In this document: positions 35,003-46,360 of the stretch, one piece after another
Layout of the letters: the number at the start of each line of letters is the position of its first letter
How positions within the stretch are numbered: position 1 is the first letter of the stretch
Program-made: the position numbers and the translations under genes
Notes under the pieces: model-generated
Databases searched by the model: none
What the model was told of the DNA's origin: nothing
The model's input: only the letters and a program-made list of their open reading frames with translations
Assembly (NCBI GenBank): GCA_037385045.1
Contig: JARRNJ010000006.1
Coordinates: 1-46,360, forward strand
DNA from: JARRNJ01 sp037385045
GTDB taxonomy: Bacteria > Pseudomonadota > Gammaproteobacteria > JASBUN01
DNA: 46,360 bases
Direction of reading: 5' to 3'

Positions 35003-35024
35003 ACGGGCGCTCGGCGGCGCCCGT
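35003..35024 (-). terminator. Hairpin between tyrA and aroA, terminator-like
   Basis: ACGGGCGC-TCGGCG-GCGCCCGT is a perfect 8-bp stem with a 6-nt loop. On the minus strand it is followed by TGTGCTTTTGTTT, a weak T-rich tract. It could attenuate read-through from tyrA into aroA. Confidence 0.5.
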
Positions 35025-35056
35025 CCCGATACACTTGTCCATCCCGCCGCCGCGCG

Positions 35057-35917
35057 TCAGCGCTCGCAATGGCGGTCGCGCGCGGACTTGGCCCGCGCAA
35101 ACACTTCCAGCAACTGCTCGCCGTCCCCGGCCCGGATCGCATCGGCCAGGCCGCGCAGGTCCGCCTCATAGCGCTCAATCACGCCCAGCAATGCGTCGCG
35201 ATTGGCCAGGCAGATATCCCGCCACATCACCGGATCGCTGGAGGCGATGCGGGTGAAGTCGCGAAATCCCCCGGCGGCGTATTGAAAGATCTCCTCGCTT
35301 TCGCCCATGCGCGAAAGCGTATCCACCAGCGCGTAGGCCAAAACGTGGGGCAGATGGCTGGTGGCCGCAAGTACCTCGTCGTGATGCGCCACCGCCATTT
35401 CCATCACCTCGGCGCCCACCGCCGCCCAGACGGCCCGCACCTTGGCCGTCGCCGCCGGATCGGTTTCCGCTACCGGGGTGAGAATCACCTTGCGGCCCTG
35501 ATACAGGTCCGCAAACGAAGCCTCGACGCCGCTGCGTTCGGTGCCGGCAATGGGATGCCCCGGCACAAAATACCGGGCATGGTCGCCGAGCGCGGCGCGG
35601 GCCGCGGCCACCACGCTGGCCTTGGCGCTGCCCACGTCGGTAACCACCGCATCCTCGGCCAGTGCCGGCGCGATTTGGCGTAGCACCGTTTCCATGGCGC
35701 CGAGGGGCACCGCCGCCACCACCAGGTCGGCACCGCGCACCGCCACGGCCGGGTCGGTATGGTAGCGGTCGATGACGCCCAACTCCACCGCTCGCTGCAG
35801 ATTCGCCGCGTTGCGCCCGCTGCCGACAATTTCCGCGCACAAACCGGCGCCGCGGGCCGCCCGTGCCAACGAACCACCGATCAGTCCCACTCCGATAATG
35901 CAAAGACTACGCAGCAT
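35057..35917 (-). CDS. tyrA: Prephenate dehydrogenase TyrA
   Basis: A 286-residue NAD(P)-dependent dehydrogenase that converts prephenate to 4-hydroxyphenylpyruvate (or arogenate to tyrosine). The nucleotide-binding motif IIGVGLIGGSLA is at the N-terminus. VTDVGSAKASVV and the catalytic histidine in VPGHPIAGTERSGVEAS follow. The C-terminal helical dimer domain contains HHDEVLAATSHLPHVLAYAL and FRDFTRIASSDPVMWRDI. It has no ACT domain, so it is probably not strongly feedback-regulated through one. It begins 15 bases after the hisC stop. Confidence 0.95.
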   Translation of the reverse strand: MLRSLCIIGVGLIGGSLARAARGAGLCAEIVGSGRNAANLQRAVELGVIDRYHTDPAVAVRGADLVVAAVPLGAMETVLRQIAPALAEDAVVTDVGSAKASVVAAARAALGDHARYFVPGHPIAGTERSGVEASFADLYQGRKVILTPVAETDPAATAKVRAVWAAVGAEVMEMAVAHHDEVLAATSHLPHVLAYALVDTLSRMGESEEIFQYAAGGFRDFTRIASSDPVMWRDICLANRDALLGVIERYEADLRGLADAIRAGDGEQLLEVFARAKSARDRHCER

Positions 35918-35932
35918 GGCACCGCTCGCGGA

Positions 35933-37078
35933 CTATCCCGCCAACACCTGGCCGAGCGCGTCGATCACGCGCTGGTTCTCCTGCTCCGTTCCCACTGTGA
36001 CACGCAGGTGGTCGGGCAGATTGTAGCCGGCCACGGGCCGGACGATGACGCCGTGATGCAACAGCTGCTCGTAGACCTCCGCGCCCGGCCGGCCCAGGTG
36101 CACACAGATGAAATTAGCCACCGAAGGGATCCACGTCAGCCCCAGTTGCTCCAGGCCATTTTCCAGCTGGCGCAGGCCGTCGCGGTTGACGCGTACGCTG
36201 TGGCGCACATGCTCCTGGTCCGACAGCGCACCGAGGGCGGCCGCCTGGGCCACGGAGTTCACATTGAACGGCTGCCGTACCCGGTTCAGCAGATCGGCCA
36301 ACTGCGGATCGGACAGACCGTACCCGACCCGCAAGCCGGCCAGACCGTAGATCTTGGAAAAGGTCCGGGTGACCACCAGGTTCGGATAGCGGCCGAGCCA
36401 GGCCGAGGCGTCGGGATACCCGTCGTTCTCCACGTACTCGAAATAGGCTTCGTCCACTACCACGATCACCGACCTGGGCAGATCGTGGATGAACGCCTCC
36501 AACTCCCCGGCTTCCAGCCAAGTCCCGGTGGGGTTGTTGGGATTGGCGATGAACAGCACCCGCGTCTGGCCGTCCACGGCTTGCGCCAGGGCTGCGAGGT
36601 CATGGCCGTAGGGCATGGCATGGCCCGGCGGGTTGGCAGGCGCGACGCGGGCGTCGGCTCCCACCGCCTGGGTGGCGATCGGGTAGACAGCAAACGCATG
36701 CCGGGAAAATACCGCGTTCAGTCCCGGCGCAAGAAAAGCCCGCGCGATCAGCTCCAGCACGTCATTGGAGCCGTTGCCCAGCGTTACGCAGGCGGGATCA
36801 ACGCCATGTTTGCGGGCCAGCTCTCCCTTCAACGCAAACCCGTTGCCGTCCGGATAGCGGTGGATCTGGGTCAGCTCCGCCTGCGCCCGCTCCAATGCCA
36901 GCGGCGACGGACCCAGGGGATTCTCGTTCGAGGCCAACTTGACCGCATCGGAAACCCCGTACTCGCGTTCCAACTCGCTCACCGGCTTGCCGGGCTGGTA
37001 GGGCTGCAGCGACCGCACGCCCGCATTGGCCAGATCCAGAAAGTTCATGGTCTCATACACCTGTTCCGCTTCGCTCAT
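35933..37078 (-). CDS. hisC: Histidinol-phosphate aminotransferase HisC
   Basis: A 381-residue fold-type I aminotransferase of the HisC family. Motifs are KLASNENPLGPSPLAL, LGNGSNDVLELIARAF, IANPNNPTGTW, VVDEAYFEYV and the PLP lysine in TRTFSKIYGLAGLRVGYGL. The conserved C-terminal arginine region is PDHLRVTVGTEQEN. In this location (between pheA and tyrA) HisC paralogs often act as aromatic aminotransferases, so it may work on phenylpyruvate and hydroxyphenylpyruvate as well as histidinol phosphate. There are 139 bases after pheA. Confidence 0.93.
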   Translation of the reverse strand: MSEAEQVYETMNFLDLANAGVRSLQPYQPGKPVSELEREYGVSDAVKLASNENPLGPSPLALERAQAELTQIHRYPDGNGFALKGELARKHGVDPACVTLGNGSNDVLELIARAFLAPGLNAVFSRHAFAVYPIATQAVGADARVAPANPPGHAMPYGHDLAALAQAVDGQTRVLFIANPNNPTGTWLEAGELEAFIHDLPRSVIVVVDEAYFEYVENDGYPDASAWLGRYPNLVVTRTFSKIYGLAGLRVGYGLSDPQLADLLNRVRQPFNVNSVAQAAALGALSDQEHVRHSVRVNRDGLRQLENGLEQLGLTWIPSVANFICVHLGRPGAEVYEQLLHHGVIVRPVAGYNLPDHLRVTVGTEQENQRVIDALGQVLAG

Positions 37079-37217
37079 ACCGCGGCATTCGTCGCAGAGG
37101 ATGCCGAGACGCAGCGTTCGCCGAGCATCGCTTGCGCTGCGGCATCGTCACGCTGTACGCCGGGTCGGTACGCGTTCAGCGGCGTACCGCCGCTTCGCGC
37201 CCAGTCATCACGGCCGT

Positions 37218-38303
37218 TCACAGCACGGCCCGCGGGTAGGAACCCAGCACTTTGAGCAGTGAAGCCTCCTGCTCCATCTCGGCGATGGCGGTGGCGACCC
37301 GCGCATCCTGCGCGTGGCCTTCGATATCGATAAAAAACACGTACTCCCAGAGTCCGCGTCCCGACGGCCGCGACTCCAGCCGGGTCATGCTGATCCCGTT
37401 GCGGGCCAGCGGCCCCAACAGGTCATGCAGCAGCCCGGAGCGATTGGACCCCGACACCAGCAACGTGGTCTTGTCATGACCGCACGGCAAAACCTCCTGG
37501 CGGCCGATGACCAGGAAGCGCGTCGTGTTGTCCGGATCATCTTCGATGTTGCTTGCCAGCGCCGTGAGGCCATAAATGCGCCCGGCCGCATCGCCGGCAA
37601 TCGCCGCAGCACCCGCCTCCCCGCTCGCCAAACGTGCGGCCTCGGCGTTGCTGCTTACGGCGATGCGCTCGGCTAGGGGGAGATGGGTGTCGAGCCATTC
37701 GCGGCACTGGGCGAACGACTGCTGGTGCGAATACACGCGCCGAATATCCTCCATACCGCCTTCGCGCACCAGCAGATGATCGTGGATGCGCAACAGCACC
37801 TCGCCGCAAATCCGCAGCGTGGACTGGAGAAACAGGTCGAGCGTGTGGCTGACTACCCCCTCCGTGGAATTTTCCACCGGCACCACGCCGTAATGCGCCG
37901 CCCCGGAAGCCACTTCCCGGAACACCTCGTCGATGCTGGCCAGCGACACCGTGCCGACGGAGTGGCCGAAATGCTTCAGCGCCGCTTCCTGGGTGAAAGT
38001 GCCCTCGGGCCCCAGAAACGCCACCTCGAGTTTTTCCTCCAGGGCCAGGCACGCCGACATGATCTCGCGGAACAGCCGCGCGATCTCCTCGTCGCTCAGC
38101 GGCCCCCGGTTGCGCGCCTGGATTTCCCGCAGGATGTTTGCCTCGCGCTCCGGCCGGTAGAAACTCCCTTCCTCGCCCGCGTCCGCCTTCACCCGCGCCA
38201 CTTCCTGGGCACAGCGGGCGCGTTCGTTGATCAACTCCTGTATCCGGCGATCCAGGTCGTCGATGCGCGCGCGAATCTGCTGCAATTTGTCGGAGTCGTT
38301 CAT
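37218..38303 (-). CDS. pheA: Bifunctional chorismate mutase / prephenate dehydratase PheA
   Basis: A 361-residue P-protein. The N-terminal AroQ chorismate mutase domain covers about residues 1-90 (LQQIRARIDDLDRRIQELINERA). Prephenate dehydratase follows at about 92-272 (VAFLGPEGTFTQEAALKHFG, PVENSTEGVVSHTLDL, and NTTRFLVIG with the catalytic Thr-Arg-Phe). The C-terminal ACT domain (about 282-361) binds phenylalanine for feedback inhibition; the ESRPS motif is present, and the usual GAL motif appears as SGLLHDLL. It makes phenylpyruvate from chorismate. No leader peptide for attenuation was recognised upstream. Confidence 0.97.
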   Translation of the reverse strand: MNDSDKLQQIRARIDDLDRRIQELINERARCAQEVARVKADAGEEGSFYRPEREANILREIQARNRGPLSDEEIARLFREIMSACLALEEKLEVAFLGPEGTFTQEAALKHFGHSVGTVSLASIDEVFREVASGAAHYGVVPVENSTEGVVSHTLDLFLQSTLRICGEVLLRIHDHLLVREGGMEDIRRVYSHQQSFAQCREWLDTHLPLAERIAVSSNAEAARLASGEAGAAAIAGDAAGRIYGLTALASNIEDDPDNTTRFLVIGRQEVLPCGHDKTTLLVSGSNRSGLLHDLLGPLARNGISMTRLESRPSGRGLWEYVFFIDIEGHAQDARVATAIAEMEQEASLLKVLGSYPRAVL

Positions 38304-38360
38304 GGCCGGGCCTGCGCCGCTTCGCTCGGCCGGTGGGCACCGGCGGGCGCACGCCCGATG

Positions 38361-39533
38361 CTAAGTGCGGCCAAGCGTACGCACATTGAGCACCCCCTCT
38401 ATGCCGGCGATCTCCCCGATTGTGGATTCCGGCACCTCGCTCTCCACGTCCACCAGCGTATAGGCCAGGTTGCCGTTGGACTTGTTGATCATGTCGATGA
38501 TGTTGAGCCCCGCGTCGGCCAGCTTGGTGGAAATCTGGCCGAGCATATTGGGTACATTATCATTGGCAACGGCCAGCCGGTAGCCGACGCTGCGCGGCAT
38601 CACCACCTCGGGAAAATTGACCGAGTTGACGATGTTGCCGTTTTCCAGAAACTCGCGCACCTGTTCGGACACCATCACCGCGCAATTGTCTTCGGCTTCC
38701 TGGGTCGAGGCACCGATGTGCGGCAGGGTAATGGCGCGCGGATGGTTCTTGAGCCGCTGCGTCGGAAAATCGCACACGTAAGCGTAAACCTTGCCGCTGT
38801 CCAGCGCCTCAACCATCGCCTGATCGTCGATGATCCCGTGACGGGCGAAATTCAGCACCACGACGCCGTCCTTCATGATCTTCAACCGCTCGCTGTTGAC
38901 CAGGTGCCGCGTGCTTTCCACCAGCGGCACGTGGAAAGTGACGAAATCCGCACGCGCCAACAGATCGTCGACGCTGGCCGCCTGCTGCACATCCGACGAC
39001 ATCTGCCAGGCGCGCTGCACGGTGATGTCCGGATCGTAACCGATCACTTTCATGCCCAGCGCCAGCGCGGCGTTGGCCACCTGCACCCCGATTGCGCCCA
39101 GACCGATCACACCCAGGGTCCGACCCGGCAACTCGAAGCCGACGAACTGCTTCTTGCCCGCCTCCACGGCGCGATGAATGTCCGGATCGTCGCCCGACAG
39201 GCCGCGGGCGAAATCCCAGGCCTGACAGATATTGCGTGCCGCCAGCAGCATACCGGCCATCACCAGTTCGCGCACGGCGTTGGCATTGGCGCCCGGGGCA
39301 TTGAACACAGGTATACCCAACGTGCTCAGCTTCAACACCGGAATGTTGTTGACCCCGGCGCCGGCGCGACCCACCGCCTTGAGCGACGCCGGAATCTCCA
39401 TCTCATGCATATTGAACGAGCGCAGCAACACCGCATCCGGATGCGGAATCTCCGATGCGATTTCGTACTTGTCCCGGGGAAACCGCTCCAGCCCCAAGAC
39501 CGAGATGTTGTTGAGCGTCAGGATCTTGTACAT
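38361..39533 (-). CDS. serA: D-3-phosphoglycerate dehydrogenase SerA
   Basis: A 390-residue D-2-hydroxyacid dehydrogenase, the first step of serine synthesis. NAPGANANAVRELVMAGML precedes the Rossmann motif GLGAIGVQVANAALALGMKVIGYDP. NFARHGIIDDQAMVEAL marks the catalytic arginine region, and the catalytic histidine is in LPHIGASTQEAEDN. The ACT domain at about residues 318-390 (NIIDMINKSNGNLAYTLVDVE) is the serine-binding regulatory part. Its position between serC and pheA places two serine pathway genes side by side; in the order I know from Pseudomonas, serA is elsewhere. A pair of inverted repeats separates it from serC. Confidence 0.95.
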   Translation of the reverse strand: MYKILTLNNISVLGLERFPRDKYEIASEIPHPDAVLLRSFNMHEMEIPASLKAVGRAGAGVNNIPVLKLSTLGIPVFNAPGANANAVRELVMAGMLLAARNICQAWDFARGLSGDDPDIHRAVEAGKKQFVGFELPGRTLGVIGLGAIGVQVANAALALGMKVIGYDPDITVQRAWQMSSDVQQAASVDDLLARADFVTFHVPLVESTRHLVNSERLKIMKDGVVVLNFARHGIIDDQAMVEALDSGKVYAYVCDFPTQRLKNHPRAITLPHIGASTQEAEDNCAVMVSEQVREFLENGNIVNSVNFPEVVMPRSVGYRLAVANDNVPNMLGQISTKLADAGLNIIDMINKSNGNLAYTLVDVESEVPESTIGEIAGIEGVLNVRTLGRT

Positions 39534-39560
39534 CGGTTCCTTCCTTAGGGTCTGGGCTCA

Positions 39561-39588
39561 ACGCAAAGGCCACGGAGACGCAGGGCGC
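39561..39588 (+). repeat. Dispersed CGCAAAG/CGCAGAG repeat, copy C
   Basis: ACGCAAAGGCCACGGAGACG followed by CAGGGCGC shares the CGCAAAG and GGAGACGCAG blocks with copy A. It lies just upstream of serA. Its CACGGAGACGC 11-mer is also found in the tRNA-Asn promoter spacer (17252-17262). Confidence 0.55.
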
Positions 39589-39695
39589 GCTGAGAATTGA
39601 TCCGTTGCCGTCCCGGTTTACCGATAGCTGCCGCTCACGCTGGCACGAATGCCAGGCCACTTCGCGAACAACATAAACCTACATTCACCTCGCCG

Positions 39696-39722
39696 CCCTC
39701 TGCGTCTTCGCAGCTCTGCGCT
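39696..39722 (-). repeat. Dispersed CGCAAAG/CGCAGAG repeat, copy D
   Basis: On the minus strand this reads AGCGCAGAGCTGCGAAGACG then CAGAGGG, related to copy B. It lies just after the serC stop, inverted relative to copy C, with about 107 bases between the two. Confidence 0.5.
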
Positions 39723-39731
39723 GGATTTGAC

Positions 39732-40814
39732 TTACCCGTTGCGCCGCTCGAAGTCCGCCATGAACTCCACCAACGCATCGACGCCCGCTTCGGGCATGGC
39801 ATTGTAAATGCTCGCTCGCATGCCGCCCACCGAGCGATGCCCCTTCAGGGTGACGAGGCCGTTTTCCGCAGCCTGCGCCAGGAACGCCGCGTCCAGCTCG
39901 GGATTGGCGAGCACAAACGGCACATTCATCCATGACCGCGATTCAGGCGACACCGGATTGGAATAAAATCCCGAGCCGTCGATCGCCGCATACAGCTTCT
40001 CCGCCTTGCGGCGATTGATCTCGGCCATGGCGGAAAGCCCGCCTTTATCCTCCAGCCATTCGAACACCAGCCCGGCAAGGTAGACGCTGAACGTCGGCGG
40101 CGTGTTGTACATGGAACCTGCGTCGGCGTGCACCTTGTAATCGAACATGGTCGGCGTATAGGCGAGGGCTTCGCCAAGCAGATCCTCGCGCACGATCACC
40201 ACGGTCAACCCGGCGGGGCCGATGTTCTTCTGCGCACCCGCGTAGACGACGCCAAACCGGCTCATGTCCAGCGGGCGCGACAGAATCGTCGACGACATAT
40301 CGGCGACCAGCGGCACCGATCCGGTATCCGGCACGTAGGGAAATTCGACACCACCGATGGTCTCGTTGGGGGTGTAGTGAACGTAGGCCGCGTCGGGATT
40401 CAGATCCAGTTCGTCTTCGGCCGGCACGCGGGTGAACTTGTCGGCTTCCGTGCTGGCCGCGACGCGCACCTCGGCGTAGCGCCGCGCCTCGGCGATGGCC
40501 TTTTTCGACCACGAGCCGGTGTTGATATAGTCGGCACTCGCCTTCCCGCGCAGCAGGTTCATGGGCACCATTGCGAACTGCGAGGTGGCGCCGCCCTGCA
40601 GGAACAGTACCTTGTAGTTTTCGGGCAGTTCGAGCAGCCGGCGCAGGGTGGCTTCGGTCTTCTCCGCCACCGACATGAACTCCTTGCCGCGATGGCTGAC
40701 CTCCATGATCGACATCCCGGAATTGCCCCAGTCGAGCAGCTCCTCCTGAGCCAGGGACAGGACTTCGGCCGGCAGCATGGCCGGCCCCGGACTGAAGTTG
40801 TAGACACGTGCCAT
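39732..40814 (-). CDS. serC: Phosphoserine aminotransferase SerC
   Basis: A 360-residue class V-type PLP aminotransferase for 3-phosphohydroxypyruvate in serine synthesis; the same enzyme acts in PLP synthesis. It opens VYNFSPGPAMLPAEVLSLAQ. LFLQGGATSQFAMVPMNLL, HYTPNETIGGVEF, VADMSSTILSRP and the PLP lysine in VYAGAQKNIGPAGLTVVIV follow. The end GGMRASIYNAMPEAGVDALVEFM is typical. The start at 40814 gives the standard N-terminus; a longer frame reaching into gyrA is rejected. It lies 118 bases after gyrA, the conserved order. Confidence 0.97.
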   Translation of the reverse strand: MARVYNFSPGPAMLPAEVLSLAQEELLDWGNSGMSIMEVSHRGKEFMSVAEKTEATLRRLLELPENYKVLFLQGGATSQFAMVPMNLLRGKASADYINTGSWSKKAIAEARRYAEVRVAASTEADKFTRVPAEDELDLNPDAAYVHYTPNETIGGVEFPYVPDTGSVPLVADMSSTILSRPLDMSRFGVVYAGAQKNIGPAGLTVVIVREDLLGEALAYTPTMFDYKVHADAGSMYNTPPTFSVYLAGLVFEWLEDKGGLSAMAEINRRKAEKLYAAIDGSGFYSNPVSPESRSWMNVPFVLANPELDAAFLAQAAENGLVTLKGHRSVGGMRASIYNAMPEAGVDALVEFMADFERRNG

Positions 40815-40932
40815 GGGCACCACCCCCGATGTTGGATAAAGTCGAAAACGTGCAAACGGGGCCGCGGCCCGGCGCCGAGGCGGCCGAATCCGCGCGCCCG
40901 CGCTGCGGTAACGACCCGGACCGGTGCCCGGG

Positions 40933-43524
<2,592 letters not shown>

Positions 43525-43737
43525 CGACGGATGAGGGTCCTCTGCAGTTGGTACAGGTTAACCGGGCGCGGGCGGCGAACAAGCGGCCGAGGCTCGGAGA
43601 GCGTCTTAATCGGACAATGTTACCATATGGCCCCAGGTACTTCACAGGCAAAAAAGCCGCTTGGAATGGCTCTCCGGGCGCCTGGCAACGGATAGCGGAT
43701 ATTTCTGCGGCGGTTTTCACGCCGCCGACGAACCCTG

Positions 43738-44805
<1,068 letters not shown>

Positions 44806-44870
44806 GAGGGAAATGGGCCATTGTACGGCAACGCCCGTAACCTGTCGCGCCGACCGTTGATCCGAAGCAC

Positions 44871-44899
44871 CTGAATTCTCCGCACCTTTTCCCTATAAT
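44871..44899 (+). promoter_or_regulatory. Sigma70-type promoter of the MTA/SAH deaminase gene
   Basis: A perfect TATAAT (44894-44899) lies 17 bp after CTGAAT (44871-44876), a weak -35. The start codon is about 46 bases downstream. Confidence 0.6.
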
Positions 44900-44945
44900 C
44901 GCTGCCGGTACCCGACTTGAACCGGCAACCGGAACCCGTGCTCCC

Positions 44946-46265
44946 ATGGACAATGTCGACACCCTGATTCACGCCCGCTGGATCATCCCCGTAGAACCCG
45001 AGGGGGCGGCCTACGAGCATCACAGCCTGGCCGCGGACAGCGGCCGCATTGTCGCTATCCTCCCGCGGCAGGAGGCGCAACAGCGCTTCAGCGCCGACAG
45101 CGTTCACGACCTCGACCGGCATGCGCTGATCCCGGGTCTGATCAACACCCATACCCACGCCGCCATGACACTCATGCGCGGCCTGGCCGACGACCTGCCG
45201 CTGATGGAATGGCTGACCAAACACATCTGGCCGGCGGAACAGAAGTGGGTCAATGAAGAGTTCGTGCATGACGGCACCCAGCTGGCAGTGGCCGAAATGC
45301 TGCGCGGCGGCACCACGTGCTTCAACGACATGTATTTCTATCCGGAAGTGACGGCACGGGTGGTGTCCGCCGCCGGCATGCGCGCCACCGTCGGTCTTAT
45401 CGTACTCGACTTCCCCAGCGCCTGGGCGGCCGACGCCGACGAATACCTCAGCAAGGGCCTGCAGCTCCATGACGAGTACCGCAGCGATCCGCTGGTGCGC
45501 ACGGCGTTCGCGCCCCATGCGCCTTACACCGTCTCCGACGGCCCGCTCGGGCGTATCCAGACCTACTGCAACGAACTGGAAATTCCCGTGCACATGCACG
45601 TGCATGAGACCCGCCATGAGATCGACGAGAGCATGGCGCAGGCGGGGGTACGCCCGTTGCAGCGCCTGGCGGATCTGGGCCTGGTATCACCCTATCTGCT
45701 GGCGGCACACATGACCCAGCTCACCGACGACGAAATCGCTCAACTGGCGGCCAGCGGCGCCCACGTGGCCCATTGCCCCGAGTCCAATCTGAAGCTGGCC
45801 AGCGGCTTTTGCCCGGTGCAGCGTCTGCTGGAGGCCGGCGTCAACGTTGCGTTGGGAACCGACGGCACCGCCAGCAACAACGATCTGGACATGTTGGGCG
45901 AAATGCGCACCGCCGCCCTGCTGGCCAAGGCGGTGGCCGGAGACGCCGGCGCCCTGCCCGCCGCCCAGGCGCTGCGCATGGCGACCCTCAACGGCGCCCG
46001 GGCGCTGGGCATCGACGATGTCACCGGCAGCCTGCTGCCGGGCAAGGCGGCCGACGTGGTGGCGCTGGACCTGGACAGCATCGAGAGCCAGCCCATCTAT
46101 CATCCCCTGTCGCAGCTGGTGTACGCCACCGGCCGCGAACGGGTCACGGACGTGTGGGTCAACGGCCGCCATGTGCTCAGTCAACGCCAGCTGACCACCC
46201 TGGACGAACACGACGTTCTGCAGCGCACCCGCCAGTGGCAGGAACGCATCCGGCGCTACAGCTGA
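44946..46265 (+). CDS. mtaD: 5-methylthioadenosine/S-adenosylhomocysteine deaminase
   Basis: A 439-residue amidohydrolase of the TRZ/ATZ-MtaD group that deaminates methylthioadenosine and S-adenosylhomocysteine. Metal-binding residues are the HxH of NTHTHAAMTLMRG, the histidines in VHMHVHETRHEID and LLAAHMTQL, and the aspartate in LGTDGTASNNDLDML. MEWLTKHIWPAEQKW is characteristic of the family. A good TATAAT promoter lies upstream. It is divergent from mtnA across 140 bp. In Pseudomonas the same gene lies between mtnA and ubiG, in keeping with recycling of SAH made by methyltransferases such as UbiG. Confidence 0.93.
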   Translation: MDNVDTLIHARWIIPVEPEGAAYEHHSLAADSGRIVAILPRQEAQQRFSADSVHDLDRHALIPGLINTHTHAAMTLMRGLADDLPLMEWLTKHIWPAEQKWVNEEFVHDGTQLAVAEMLRGGTTCFNDMYFYPEVTARVVSAAGMRATVGLIVLDFPSAWAADADEYLSKGLQLHDEYRSDPLVRTAFAPHAPYTVSDGPLGRIQTYCNELEIPVHMHVHETRHEIDESMAQAGVRPLQRLADLGLVSPYLLAAHMTQLTDDEIAQLAASGAHVAHCPESNLKLASGFCPVQRLLEAGVNVALGTDGTASNNDLDMLGEMRTAALLAKAVAGDAGALPAAQALRMATLNGARALGIDDVTGSLLPGKAADVVALDLDSIESQPIYHPLSQLVYATGRERVTDVWVNGRHVLSQRQLTTLDEHDVLQRTRQWQERIRRYS

Positions 46266-46347
46266 GACCCATCCGGTACAGCGTTTTCCCGAACCCGGCT
46301 GGACGCCCGGGCGCTTTTTGCCATACTTGCGAAAGGGAGACCGACCG

Positions 46348-46360
46348 ATGTCGGCGCGGC
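46348..46360 (+). CDS. Start of next gene, possibly ubiG (truncated by window end)
   Basis: An ATG at 46348 follows GGGAGA at a proper distance and encodes MSAR before the window ends. The gammaproteobacterial order gyrA-mtnA-mtaD-ubiG predicts the ubiquinone methyltransferase UbiG here. Identity rests on synteny only. Confidence 0.35.

Noticed and set aside
33665..35683. A 672-codon plus-strand frame opposite aroA and tyrA
   Set aside because: Antisense to two conserved enzymes; no domain seen.

Overview
The window reads as the chromosome of a GC-rich gammaproteobacterium. The clearest evidence is gene order. gyrA, serC, pheA, hisC, tyrA, aroA, cmk, rpsA, ihfB run in the order I know from Pseudomonas and related lineages. 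mtnA and an MTA/SAH deaminase gene sit on the other side of gyrA, as they do there. lapA-lapB-pyrF follow ihfB, another gammaproteobacterial arrangement. PEP-CTERM proteins, a Cyc2-like cytochrome-porin and a heavy-metal RND pump suggest an environmental organism, possibly a sulfur or iron oxidiser near Chromatiales or Acidiferrobacterales. That placement is inference.

Layout. 1-5,000: a universal stress protein, then a mosaic of mobile debris around an intact katG. The debris is a REP-type (RAYT) transposase between 19-bp inverted repeats, an orphan internal piece of guaA, a 77-bp REPIN-like palindrome, an IS3 OrfA stub and a multiply frameshifted IS256 transposase. It ends at tRNA-Val(GAC). 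5,200-10,975: a tightly overlapping operon for a tripartite heavy-metal efflux pump (outer membrane channel, adaptor, RND pump) plus a DUF3240 protein. 11,118-16,431: an AceK-like isocitrate dehydrogenase kinase/phosphatase, uvrB, and a divergent class I aminotransferase. 16,636-22,969: an orphan pseudopilin, tRNA-Asn(GTT), a PEP-CTERM protein, a broken PEP-CTERM gene, a coiled-coil exported protein, a Cyc2-like fused monoheme cytochrome-porin and a LysR regulator behind a 788-bp intergenic region.

22,982-43,524 is an unbroken run of minus-strand genes. Listed in the direction of transcription they are gyrA, serC, serA, pheA, hisC, tyrA, aroA, cmk, rpsA, ihfB, lapA, lapB, pyrF, a comEA-like gene, rfaH, glcF, gmhA, a UDP-glucuronate epimerase gene and galU. 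It combines aromatic amino acid and serine synthesis, CMP supply, translation, envelope homeostasis (LapAB) and surface-sugar precursors (GmhA, epimerase, GalU) with the antiterminator RfaH. mtnA (minus) and mtaD (plus) handle methylthioadenosine salvage, and the window ends on the first codons of the next gene, probably ubiG.

The segment between uvrB/aminotransferase/tRNA-Asn and ihfB corresponds, from memory, to the O-antigen hotspot of Pseudomonas aeruginosa. Here it carries the cytochrome-porin and PEP-CTERM genes. The most interesting unit is the Cyc2-like protein with its small exported neighbour and the LysR gene. No CRISPR array, prophage or toxin-antitoxin pair was seen.
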